Source: Methylomonas methanica
Lineage (GTDB): Bacteria > Pseudomonadota > Gammaproteobacteria > Methylococcales > Methylomonadaceae
Reading direction: 5' to 3'
DNA length: 64,000 nt
Assembly (NCBI GenBank): GCA_001644045.1
Contig: LUUF01000059.1
Location: forward strand, 1-64,000
Positions 17,115 through 25,013 of the stretch are shown here, one piece after another. Position 1 is the first letter of the stretch; each line of letters begins with the position of its first letter. The notes under the pieces are model-generated. The model had not been told where the DNA came from. It was given only the letters and a program-made list of their open reading frames with translations, and did not search any database. Both the position numbers and the translations under genes were made by a program.

Positions 17115-17741
17115 TTATCCGGCATATTTGACGGTGCAGCCGTAAGGTTTGGTTACCGCTTTGCTGATCGGTTTACCCGCCGCCAGTTCTTTCAAGGCCG
17201 AGGAAATATAGTTCTCGGCGGTAGCGATATCGTCCTGATCGGCCGACGGAATGCTGTCTATGCCGCCTTTGTACAGCAATACACCTTTGGGATCGATGAT
17301 GAACAATTGCGGAGTGTTGGTGGCCGCATACAGTTTGCCGATGGTGCCGCTGGGATCGAATACCACATTGGCCGGCGTGGCGCCGCGTTCCTGGTTTAGC
17401 TTTTTGGCCGTGGCGGCATCCACATAGCCTTCCTTACCCGGCCCGGAAGAAATCACTTGCAGCCAGACCACACCCTGGCTGGCGGCTTGTTTTTGCACCT
17501 TGGGAATATTGCCGGACTCGTAATGTTTACGCACGAACGGGCATTCGTGATTGGTCCACTCCAGAATCACGGTCTTGCCGCGCAAATCGGCGAGATTCAG
17601 CGTTCCACCCTCGGCGGCGGCTCCGGAAAAGGCCGGTGCGGGCTGGCCGACTACCGGCTCCGCCCGCGCGGGGCTGGCGGCCAATAACAAAGTTAAACCC
17701 AATACGAAAAAACCCACTATACGTTGCGAAAACATAAACAC
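17115..17741 (-). CDS. Periplasmic redoxin (AhpC/TSA thioredoxin-fold) protein
   Basis: 208 residues with a signal peptide (to ARA, about residue 27). The thioredoxin-fold core has VGQPAPAFSG, LRGKTVILEWTNHECPFVRKHY with a single peroxidatic-type Cys67, and NTPQLFIIDPKGVLLYKGGID. A second Cys (about 202) is near the C-terminus and may resolve the first. This resembles the redoxin-domain proteins found beside DsbD/ScsB proteins. The gene begins 12 bases after the stop of the DsbD-like gene, so it is most likely a co-transcribed electron acceptor of that reductase, used for reducing peroxide or disulfides in the periplasm (inference). Confidence 0.8.
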   Translation of the reverse strand: MFMFSQRIVGFFVLGLTLLLAASPARAEPVVGQPAPAFSGAAAEGGTLNLADLRGKTVILEWTNHECPFVRKHYESGNIPKVQKQAASQGVVWLQVISSGPGKEGYVDAATAKKLNQERGATPANVVFDPSGTIGKLYAATNTPQLFIIDPKGVLLYKGGIDSIPSADQDDIATAENYISSALKELAAGKPISKAVTKPYGCTVKYAG

Positions 17742-17753
17742 TCCTTGGTTAGC

Positions 17754-19865
17754 TTAAAGTTTGACGATGCCTTTGACGGCATTGATGACGATGTCCGGCG
17801 TCAGAATTTGCGGCAGCACCTCCGCAGTCTGCGCGCCGGGCGCGAAATACAAATACAGAGGTACGCCGCTGCGGCCGTATTCAGCCAGCACGCCGGCGAT
17901 GGCCGGATCGCGGTTGGTCCAGTCGCCTTTCAGATAGACCACGCCTGCCTCGCGAAAGGCGTTCAGCACTGTGTCGCGGCTCAGCGCCACCTGTTCGTTG
18001 ACCAGACAACTGATGCACCAGTCGGCAGTCAGATTCACAAACACCGGCTTGCCTTCGGCGCGCAAACGCCGCAATTCATCGGCGCTATAGGCTTGCCAGT
18101 TTTTATCCGAACTTTGGCTTGACTGTGCGGTAAGAGCGGGCGCATCGACCGAAAAATAGCCGCCGCTAATTGCCAACGCCAACAGCAAGCCGGCGCTGGC
18201 CCCGCCCAAGTGGCGTCTGCCGTCGCTTGAGTTTCTACTGATTTGATACAGCCAGGCCGCAAACCCGATCGCCACGCAACCGATCAAAGCCCCGGCAACC
18301 GCGGTCGGACCGGCTTGCCGGGCCAAGACCCAAATCAGCCAGGCCGCTGTGGCATACATCGGGAACGCCAGGCCTTGTTTCAGATATTCCATCCACAAAC
18401 CCGGCTTGGGTAAACGGCGTTGCAAGGCCGGCCAATGACACAACAGCCAGTATGGCAGGGCCAAGCCGGCGCCCAGACTCAAAAATACCGCCAACATCAC
18501 CAAGGCCGGCTGGCTCAAGGCAAAGCCTATCGCCGCGCCCATGAACGGCGCGGTGCAAGGCGTCGCCACCACAGCGGCCAATACTCCGGTGAAAAAACTC
18601 CCGGAATACCCGGATCGTGCCGCCAATCCCGAACCAATGCCCGCCACCGAGGCACCGATGGTAAACACGCCGGACAAACTCAAACCGACCGCGAACATCA
18701 CATACGCCACCGCCAATACAAACAGCGGCGATTGAAATTGAAAGCCCCAGCCGATGCTGGCGCCGCCGGCTTTCAGCGCGATCAACAAACCGGCCAGACC
18801 GGCAAAACTGGCTAAAATCCCCGCCGCGTAAGCCCACCCGTGCAGCCGGGTTTGCCAACGGTCATGCCCGGCCTGCTGCAACACGGCCAATGCCTTGATC
18901 GACAGCACCGGAAATACGCAAGGCATCAAATTTAAAATCAGACCGCCGGCCAAGGCCAGCAATAATGCATACGGTAGGGCCAAATCGGCGGTTTCCGCCA
19001 CTGGAGGGGCTACGGGCTTGATCATGCCGGGCCAGACCACGCTGACCCGATAGCCGCTCGCGGCGCCGTCCGGACCGATCGCCAATACGCCGTTTAAAGC
19101 CTGGCCGGGCTGCAAGGGTTGGTCGCCGGGCTTCAAGCGTAATTCGATGGCGTTTTCGGTAAATGTCGCCGACTGCTCCGCGGCATGGGAGATTGGTCCC
19201 CATTGCTCGGGGTAAAACAAAACCGCCTGGTTTTGCGCTGCCAGGCCATCGCCGCTCACTCGTAAGATCAGCCCCGCCGCATCTTCGTCTAGTGCGGCCT
19301 TCCAGGGTAAATCGGTCGGCAAACCGGCTTTGGCCGCTTCAACCAACGGACTGCCCGGCTCCACCGCTACGCCTTTCGCCACCACCGGCAGCCGAAGCGC
19401 CAATTCGACTTGCTGCGGGATACAGGTCAGCTCACAGACCAACCATTTCACCTTGGCGTTGATCGGTAACTGCGAGCCCACTTCGGCATTCTCCGCGACT
19501 CGTAGCGTGGACAGTAATGTCACCGCATCGTGATAGCCGTAATTGACCACCGGCCCCAATACGATCTTGCTCGGCGTCGGCCATTGAATCTCGCCCGCCG
19601 TCGAACCGGGCGGCAGCTGATATTGAATCTTGGTGGCCAGACCGGAATCGCCGGGATTTTTCCAGTAGGTGTGCCAATGCGGAATTATCTGCTGATGCAC
19701 GCCGATCAAGATTTCATCACCCGGATGCACGGCGGATACCGCAGCGATCAAGCTGGCTCGCACTTGCTCGGTGGCCGCTTCAGGCCCCGGCTCGGCCAAA
19801 ACCGGCTGCGTGATGAACATCAGCGTGCAAAGTAGAACCAGACTATTTAATTTACGGATGAACAC
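17754..19865 (-). CDS. DsbD/ScsB-type thiol:disulfide transmembrane reductase
   Basis: 703 residues in three modules. After a signal peptide, a periplasmic domain (residues 27-290) carries a Cys pair C144/C148 in VCELTCIP. The membrane domain (295-570, eight helices) has the electron-carrying cysteines C316 (LMPCVFPVLS) and C437 (ATPCTAPF). A C-terminal thioredoxin domain has WCISC (C617/C620). The protein passes electrons from cytosolic thioredoxin to periplasmic clients; the longer N-terminal domain is closer to ScsB than to E. coli DsbD. The start is GTG, supported by AGAGG five bases upstream. The redoxin gene follows directly and is a likely client. Confidence 0.9.
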   Translation of the reverse strand: MFIRKLNSLVLLCTLMFITQPVLAEPGPEAATEQVRASLIAAVSAVHPGDEILIGVHQQIIPHWHTYWKNPGDSGLATKIQYQLPPGSTAGEIQWPTPSKIVLGPVVNYGYHDAVTLLSTLRVAENAEVGSQLPINAKVKWLVCELTCIPQQVELALRLPVVAKGVAVEPGSPLVEAAKAGLPTDLPWKAALDEDAAGLILRVSGDGLAAQNQAVLFYPEQWGPISHAAEQSATFTENAIELRLKPGDQPLQPGQALNGVLAIGPDGAASGYRVSVVWPGMIKPVAPPVAETADLALPYALLLALAGGLILNLMPCVFPVLSIKALAVLQQAGHDRWQTRLHGWAYAAGILASFAGLAGLLIALKAGGASIGWGFQFQSPLFVLAVAYVMFAVGLSLSGVFTIGASVAGIGSGLAARSGYSGSFFTGVLAAVVATPCTAPFMGAAIGFALSQPALVMLAVFLSLGAGLALPYWLLCHWPALQRRLPKPGLWMEYLKQGLAFPMYATAAWLIWVLARQAGPTAVAGALIGCVAIGFAAWLYQISRNSSDGRRHLGGASAGLLLALAISGGYFSVDAPALTAQSSQSSDKNWQAYSADELRRLRAEGKPVFVNLTADWCISCLVNEQVALSRDTVLNAFREAGVVYLKGDWTNRDPAIAGVLAEYGRSGVPLYLYFAPGAQTAEVLPQILTPDIVINAVKGIVKL

Positions 19866-20399
19866 TTAAACCTCTCAAAAAGCCCGACGCCGGCATAGAA
19901 AAAATCAACAGCGAAACGTCACGTTGGGCAATGGATAACAACAGCAGTTTCCATGCCGACCATTGCCAGCTATAAAATATTTCGGCTGCACGCGCTATTC
20001 GCGGAACATTGGTAGGATCGGATAAAAAAAACCGGCCTTCAACCTATGCAAAATGCTGCTGCGCAGGCACCCACTGCTGCCTACTTGTTGCTATAAAAAC
20101 AGTGCACCTTTCTTCGTGATGCCTAAGATGATTGAAAACCACCCCAAATAGCGGTGTTATTCATCACGCCCAAATCATCATTGCCGCAAAATCCCGCCAC
20201 GAGCAAAACCCCTGCTCGCTGTGAACTATTGCATACCCCGCTCAGGTAATAGTCGATAGAAACCTTGCAGGCAAGCGCCTAGATTAAAAACGCGAGATGG
20301 ATGGACCTAGGCCTGATTAAAAGAGTCAGTTTCACAAATACGTTCACTCGGACCAACTTTCTCGCACATTTGTTTCGTTAAAACCATCTGGAGAGAAAA
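19866..20399. other. Intergenic region without a visible gene
   Basis: 534 bases between divergent genes. The only structure seen is a GGCAATGG/CCATTGCC inverted pair at 19927-19967 with a 25-base loop. The segment should hold promoters for both the DsbD-like gene and the small peptide gene; none is distinct enough to call. Confidence 0.4.
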
Positions 20400-20648
20400 A
20401 TGAATCCGAATCAACAAATTACATCGATTAGTTCGAATAAGGCACCGACAAATAGGTCTAAAACCTTGAACAAAGTCACGACCCAGTGCTTTGGTCAAGC
20501 AGGATATGAAATTTCAGCGGCAGAGATAAATCAGGTGTCAGGCGGCGAAATCAAAATTACTCCGGCTCCCAAAATTCCGGAATATATTCCTTTATCGCAG
20601 AGCAACCCCAAGGTGGAACGTGATTTGCCGCGGGTACCTTACCGCTAG
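20400..20648 (+). CDS. Double-glycine leader peptide (bacteriocin-like precursor), orphan
   Basis: 82 residues. The middle part YEISAAEINQVSGG is a textbook double-glycine leader (hydrophobic residues spaced before Gly-Gly), as cleaved by C39-peptidase ABC exporters. The predicted core is 33 residues, EIKITPAPKIPEYIPL onward, rich in Pro and without Cys. The 36-residue stretch before the leader motif is longer than in classical class II bacteriocins and similar in style to that of the 91-residue precursor at 28881. GGAGAG lies five bases before the ATG. No exporter is adjacent; the closest one is at 25014-27143, about 4.4 kb away, which could process it (inference). Confidence 0.65.
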   Translation: MNPNQQITSISSNKAPTNRSKTLNKVTTQCFGQAGYEISAAEINQVSGGEIKITPAPKIPEYIPLSQSNPKVERDLPRVPYR

Positions 20649-20758
20649 CATCTGCGCAATCTGAGTTGCGGCATAGTTAATTTAGCTTGAACTCAAGCCA
20701 AGCGTAAAGAGCCGTGTGTATATTCGGCCGTGGTCATAAAACCCGGTTTTCAAGATTA

Positions 20759-20784
20759 GGTTCCCAAGCAATAGCTTGGGAACC
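20759..20784. repeat. Exact palindromic hairpin GGTTCCCAAGC-aata-GCTTGGGAACC
   Basis: Eleven paired bases around an AATA loop, with a short A-run after it but no T-run. It resembles a stand-alone REP-type palindrome more than a terminator. Confidence 0.6.
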
Positions 20785-20922
20785 AGCTCAAAAAATGTTG
20801 CCAAAACAGCAGCGCAACAGCTTGAACAGCAGTGGTTCCACCGAATAAACAGTTGTTCCGAGGTACGTCTGAACAACGAAATCAAGCTCAGTAATTTTTA
20901 GGGGCCTCTAAAAATTAAAAAA

Positions 20923-20957
20923 CCTCCATCTCCTTCCGGGAGAGGGGATTTTTAGAA
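20923..20957 (+). repeat. CTCC/GGAG hairpin followed by ATTTTTAG
   Basis: TCTCC-ttccg-GGAGA then GGGGATTTTTAG. The tail matches the one after the hairpin at 5653-5687, so these are probably copies of one dispersed element that can also act as a terminator. Confidence 0.45.
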
Positions 20958-21477
20958 AATCCCATTAGAGTTTCCTTTAATTGATTAACTTGTTTCCCTG
21001 GCAGTTAAAGCTTCGTTTTATATTCTTACCTATCAAGTAGCCCCCCATCGCAACATAAAAGACGATATTTCGTATTTCGCGCGACATGTCGTGCCGAAAC
21101 GACTCCATAACCGTTCGCTACAGCACCTACCAAAGCCAAACGCCTAAAAATAAAATCTTTAAATAACAGCGTTTTATATCTATTCCAAATAACAAAACAA
21201 TAACTGGCACAAGAATTGGCTATTAATTCACGTAATACATATTTTTAATAAAAACAGCAATAAATTACAAGGCTTGATTTTAAAAGTTAGTAACAGGCAT
21301 TTTGATACAAGGAAAAACCTCTCAATCGACTGCCGTTAAATAGTTATGAGATGTCTGTGTTTTTATTACATGACAACCAATTGGGTAATAAGGATTTTGA
21401 TTTTATAAAAAACCCTTTTTCAATAACTAAAACCAATTAATAAATCGCCAAATCTAATCAAATAAAGAGGCATCAAG

Positions 21478-22428
21478 ATGGAATCAATTAAATTTAAAGA
21501 ACATATCAATCACGATTTTAAGATCAAACCGTCAATAACGTCTAAATCGATAAACCATGGCGGCAGGCTTTCCAGTGTGGCATTGGCGATTGCATTGTCG
21601 CTCGGCGCCCATTCAGGGTCTGCATGGGCCGCTGCTTTTGACAGCAATATTGTGATTCGCGGCTCGGCGGAGTTTGATAGTATCGGCTCCCCGGCCGCGC
21701 CGACAAACGCCACGCAGGTCGGTTCTTTGACCAGTATCATTGCCGGTTCCACGTCCACCACTACCCTAGTAGGATCCACCGTCACTGGCCCCGATCCTTT
21801 ATCAGGCACCTTAAGCCAGATCGGCGACGGCTTTGGCATCAACTTAAGTGCTAGCGGCACTGGCGGCTCCGCGCCATCAAGCATCAGCCCCCTGTTCGGC
21901 GACTTAACCTTTTCGATTGAAAACAAATCGGCCGTGGATAGCTTTGTAGTTAACCTGCAATTCCAATATAGCCATCAAGTAGAAGCGATCGATACTGTGG
22001 AGCGGAACGATAACGGCGAATTTGCGCAATCGCTGATTGCCTTTTACAAAGCGGACGGTACCGAACTGGCATTTTCTAAAATCATCTCGGATACCATTTT
22101 CGGCAACGAAAAACGTATACCCAGCAATCCCAACAACAACATCGGCACCGGTAAAGGCGGCCTGCTATCCGACGTTGGCACGCTGCTGCTGTCCTTTCTG
22201 CTGAACCCAGGCGATTTAATCAGCTTTGGCGATAGCAACCCCGATCTGAGGATATCTGGTAGCGCGGACTCCGGCAGATTTTCGGTAAGCGCCTCCAGCC
22301 TGATCACGGTCGATTCGGTCACCAAGCAAACCAATAACACAGTCCCTGAACCCGAAACGCTTTGGCTGCTGGCTATCGGCTTGGCCTCAATCCTTGGCAG
22401 TAAACGCCGTAACCACGTTTTCAATTAA
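21478..22428 (+). CDS. PEP-CTERM sorted extracellular protein
   Basis: 316 residues. A long basic N-terminus leads to a signal sequence (LSSVALAIALSLGAHSGSAWA, cleavage about residue 51). The body is beta-rich, Ser/Gly/Thr-rich and Cys-free. The C-terminus is a typical PEP-CTERM sorting signal: VPEPETLWLLAIGLASIL then SKRRN. Such proteins are cut by an exosortase and exported to the surface or the biofilm matrix; no exosortase lies in the window. AAAGAGG lies seven bases before the ATG. It is followed after 32 bases by a tail-collar-domain protein and both may be one transcript. Confidence 0.85.
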   Translation: MESIKFKEHINHDFKIKPSITSKSINHGGRLSSVALAIALSLGAHSGSAWAAAFDSNIVIRGSAEFDSIGSPAAPTNATQVGSLTSIIAGSTSTTTLVGSTVTGPDPLSGTLSQIGDGFGINLSASGTGGSAPSSISPLFGDLTFSIENKSAVDSFVVNLQFQYSHQVEAIDTVERNDNGEFAQSLIAFYKADGTELAFSKIISDTIFGNEKRIPSNPNNNIGTGKGGLLSDVGTLLLSFLLNPGDLISFGDSNPDLRISGSADSGRFSVSASSLITVDSVTKQTNNTVPEPETLWLLAIGLASILGSKRRNHVFN

Positions 22429-22460
22429 TTTCAATTCAATACAATTTAAAGGTGCTCAAC

Positions 22461-23123
22461 ATGTCGAAATCATTCAACAAACCACTCTTGAAACTGGCCA
22501 TGATCGCTGTCACCGGTTTACCGGTGTCTGCCTTCGCTTGCGGTTCCGACCCTTTTCTGGGCGAGATTTGCACATTCACTTATAATTTCTGCCCACGCGG
22601 GTATTTAGAAGCCGCCGGACAGACCCTGAGCATTCAGCAAAATTCAGCCTTGTTTGCGTTATTGGGTACGCAGTATGGCGGCGATGGGGTGCAGACCTTC
22701 GCATTGCCGGATCTGCGCGGCCGTTCGCCGATTGGCGATGGGCAAGGTCCGGGGCTATCGCCTATCCAGGTCGGCGAAGAAACCGGCTCGGAGTTTGTCA
22801 CCATACTCCCAAACCAAATGCCCGCGCACAACCACACAGCCCAAACCAACGTGACCATATCGGCTTCGATTAATGCGGTGAGCACAGCCGGCAACACCTC
22901 CAATCCCTCCGGCAAAGTATTGGCGACTTCGGCATCCAGAGATAATCTTTATTCGAACGCAACACCAAATACGTCGCTAGATTCAGGCGCCATCAGCACT
23001 TCCGCATCGGCCACGACCCAAGTAGGCATTGCGGGGGGAAATCAGCCTCTTTATACCCGTTCGCCTGTTTTGGGTGTCAAATATTGTGTAGCCACGCAAG
23101 GTATTTTTCCTAGCCGAAATTAA
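22461..23123 (+). CDS. Secreted phage tail-collar domain protein
   Basis: 220 residues. A signal peptide (LLKLAMIAVTGLPVSAFA, cut around residue 27) precedes a tail-collar domain: GEICTFTYNFCPRGYLEAAGQ, SALFALLGTQYGGDGVQTFALPDLRGR and LPNQMPAHNHT. These proteins (MdpB/'microcystin-dependent protein' type) are common on bacterial chromosomes without a phage and end in the YCVATQGIFPSRN strand seen here. The ATG at 22461 has AAAGGT six bases upstream; a GTG at 22452 is less likely. Its role is unknown, perhaps surface adhesion. It probably shares a transcript with the PEP-CTERM gene. Confidence 0.8.
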   Translation: MSKSFNKPLLKLAMIAVTGLPVSAFACGSDPFLGEICTFTYNFCPRGYLEAAGQTLSIQQNSALFALLGTQYGGDGVQTFALPDLRGRSPIGDGQGPGLSPIQVGEETGSEFVTILPNQMPAHNHTAQTNVTISASINAVSTAGNTSNPSGKVLATSASRDNLYSNATPNTSLDSGAISTSASATTQVGIAGGNQPLYTRSPVLGVKYCVATQGIFPSRN

Positions 23124-23487
23124 CGGCTGGAATCGTATAGATCTGCCCTGTGTGTTGCGGATAGTTTGACGAGAGGTTCCCGACACTCATAGTTCCTACG
23201 GCCTGACGTCACTGCCATTAAGATAAAAAAGGATTGTTCCCTCTCCCCCCAGTACCCATGCGGCATAAAGGAGAGGGTTAGGGTGAGGAGATAAATAAGC
23301 AAAAAGCTTTATATTGATCCCCTCATCCCTACCTTCTCCCGGAGGGAGAAGGGGCTTCTTCCTTAACTAAATCGCAGTGACGTTAGGCCGTGGGAACTAT
23401 GAAACCAGGCATTAAAACCTCTGATAGATGCGGATTCTTGATGCGAACGGCCCAAGTTAAACCCGCCGCAAGCAAATAAAAACCGGT
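23124..23487. other. Intergenic region mostly filled by a MITE-like palindrome
   Basis: 364 bases between convergent genes; 213 of them are the inverted-repeat element at 23188-23401. Nothing gene-like is seen. Confidence 0.6.
23188..23401. mobile_element. MITE-like element with 28-bp terminal inverted repeats
   Basis: The left end 23188-23215 (CATAGTTCCTACGGCCTGAC...) matches the reverse complement of the right end 23374-23401 at 26 of 28 positions. The interior carries further paired CCCTCTCC/GGAGAGGG-type segments, so the whole 214 bases could fold into one long imperfect hairpin. It has no coding frame. Such features fit a miniature inverted-repeat element or a large BIME. No clear target-site duplication is visible. 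Confidence 0.7.
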
Positions 23488-23832
23488 TTAGCCGAGTTTA
23501 AATCCCACAAAAAAACCGCCCGCACCGCTAACACCCCGACTGGTAAATACCGCCAAACGGTCCAGCAAGAAACTACCGGACTCCTTCGCGGCCTCTGCGG
23601 CGGAACTGGCCGCATTTTCCAAAGCCAGATTGTTGATATTGATCAGGTCGTAATATTCGGCAACGAACAGAATCGACACAATCGCCCCGCCCACAAACAA
23701 GGCGGTGCGCAGCATTTTTTTGGCGAAATAGCCTACCGCCATTCCCAGAATAAACGGTGCGCCTATATTGCCCAATAAGAAAGTTTCGGAAAAAATATCG
23801 TTGGACGCGTGGGTTTCGATAGCGTTGTTCAT
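23488..23832 (-). CDS. FUN14-family membrane protein
   Basis: 114 residues with three hydrophobic, Gly-rich segments: LLGNIGAPFILGMAVGYFAKKML, ALFVGGAIVSILFVAEYYDLI, and SGAGGFFVGFKLG at the very end. The GxxGxxxGYxxKK pattern and terminal GFxxGFKLG match the FUN14 family, best known from mitochondria but also found in archaea and bacteria, where the function is unknown. An amphipathic Ala-rich stretch links the second and third segments. It is a single gene, convergent to the tail-collar gene with the MITE-like element between. Confidence 0.7.
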   Translation of the reverse strand: MNNAIETHASNDIFSETFLLGNIGAPFILGMAVGYFAKKMLRTALFVGGAIVSILFVAEYYDLININNLALENAASSAAEAAKESGSFLLDRLAVFTSRGVSGAGGFFVGFKLG

Positions 23833-24268
23833 AAAATCCTTTCGTAAAATGTATAAAAGTTCACCGTTGATTTTATAACGAATTTGCCTCTGTTCAGTAT
23901 ATCGGGATCTCTAACATTAGTTAGAAAGAACAGACAAAAAATGAGCGACTGATAAAATGGGTTTCAATACTAGGCTTAAAATGAATACCTCAACGCCCGG
24001 TTCCTCGGTTTGTGTTGGTCCAACTAACTTTACAACCGAGCATTTTCAGTCGCTAAACTCGCTTCGCATTCACTAAACGTCTGGACGTATTCGGTCTGTT
24101 TTCGACAAACCTAGAGTTGCGATTTGTGCAAACCAAGTTGCTTAGCCGCTTTAGCAATTTCAACGTGCGCGGCCAATTTCCGGCTTTCTTGTTTGAATTC
24201 AACGCTATGACAGATATAATCATCGCTTATATTCTTGGCGGTGATCACTATTTGTAGGTACTGTAGAA
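23833..24268. other. Intergenic region between divergent genes
   Basis: 436 bases. A CTCGGTT/AACCGAG pair at 24004-24040 with an internal TTGGTCCAA palindrome could be a regulator site or RNA hairpin. No gene is supported. Confidence 0.35.
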
Positions 24269-24850
24269 ATGAAAAAATTTTATTATCCTCTTGAAAGAAT
24301 GCAATTTAGAAACGACTCGGGGCTAAGAAATGTAATTGGTGCGACCTACGGCAAAGACGCTCGTAAAAAAAATGGACACCCCAAGTGGCATCAGGGATGG
24401 GATCTCTACGCTCAGGTCGGTACAGACTGTTTTGCAATTGCAGATGGTATTGTTTTATGGACTAAGCAAAATTCGGGTGATTACGGTACACAGTTATTAC
24501 TTCAATTTAATCGTGACGGCTCAGCGTTTTCTAGTTCGGATTGTTTATTTGCTTTTTACGCACACTTAAGCAAAATGTCTGTAACTCCAGGAACCTTTGT
24601 GACAGCTGGTCAAAAATTAGCCGAAACAGGGATTAGTGGAAATGCAAGTATCAAATATCCCCATTTGCATTTTGAAATTCGAAAAACAAGCGCGATTTCA
24701 GCTGGCAAAGGCGAAGGTAATCGTATTGATCCGGGATATGTTCTCGGTTTTGATTTTATGAGTTGCCGGTCAGAAAATATCGGCGGTATAGACTTTGTCA
24801 CTGGCATGAGTATTAAACGTAACCAACCAACGCCAATAAAAAAATTATAA
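24269..24850 (+). CDS. M23-family metallopeptidase without a signal peptide
   Basis: 193 residues. The LytM/M23 zinc-binding motifs are present: HQGWDLYA (His-x3-Asp) and HLHFE (His-x-His), plus YGTQLLLQF and VTAGQKLAETG between them. Such enzymes cut peptidoglycan cross-bridges. There is no signal peptide or membrane segment, so export by normal Sec is not expected; a lysis protein, effector or non-classical export is possible. The gene is distinctly AT-rich relative to most of the window and stands alone, which suggests horizontal transfer. It is convergent to the peptide exporter gene. Confidence 0.75.
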   Translation: MKKFYYPLERMQFRNDSGLRNVIGATYGKDARKKNGHPKWHQGWDLYAQVGTDCFAIADGIVLWTKQNSGDYGTQLLLQFNRDGSAFSSSDCLFAFYAHLSKMSVTPGTFVTAGQKLAETGISGNASIKYPHLHFEIRKTSAISAGKGEGNRIDPGYVLGFDFMSCRSENIGGIDFVTGMSIKRNQPTPIKKL

Positions 24851-25013
24851 TTAGTATTTTGGTCGAATTGCAATTTTGATTAATTGCTTTTACAGAACAG
24901 CATACTATTTCTGCCGAATTAGAAACTCTAAATCGGCAGGGAATGTTATTCCAATCATCCCCACAATACCCTAAACGCAGATATTCGTGCGATTGATTCG
25001 ACCGGGTTTGATT

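Larger units (their letters stand above)
20649..21477. other. Long AT-rich intergenic region with palindromes
   Basis: 829 bases without a supported gene. It contains an exact 11-base hairpin at 20759-20784 and a CTCC/GGAG hairpin at 20923-20957, and becomes strongly AT-rich from 21120 to 21470, as expected for the promoter region of the PEP-CTERM gene. Confidence 0.5.

Noticed and set aside
22461-23123. Prophage, suggested by the tail-collar protein
   Set aside because: The protein has a signal peptide and no other phage genes are nearby; this is the chromosomal secreted type.
23188-23401. CRISPR array, suggested by repeated blocks
   Set aside because: The repeats are inverted ends of one palindrome, not regularly spaced direct repeats.
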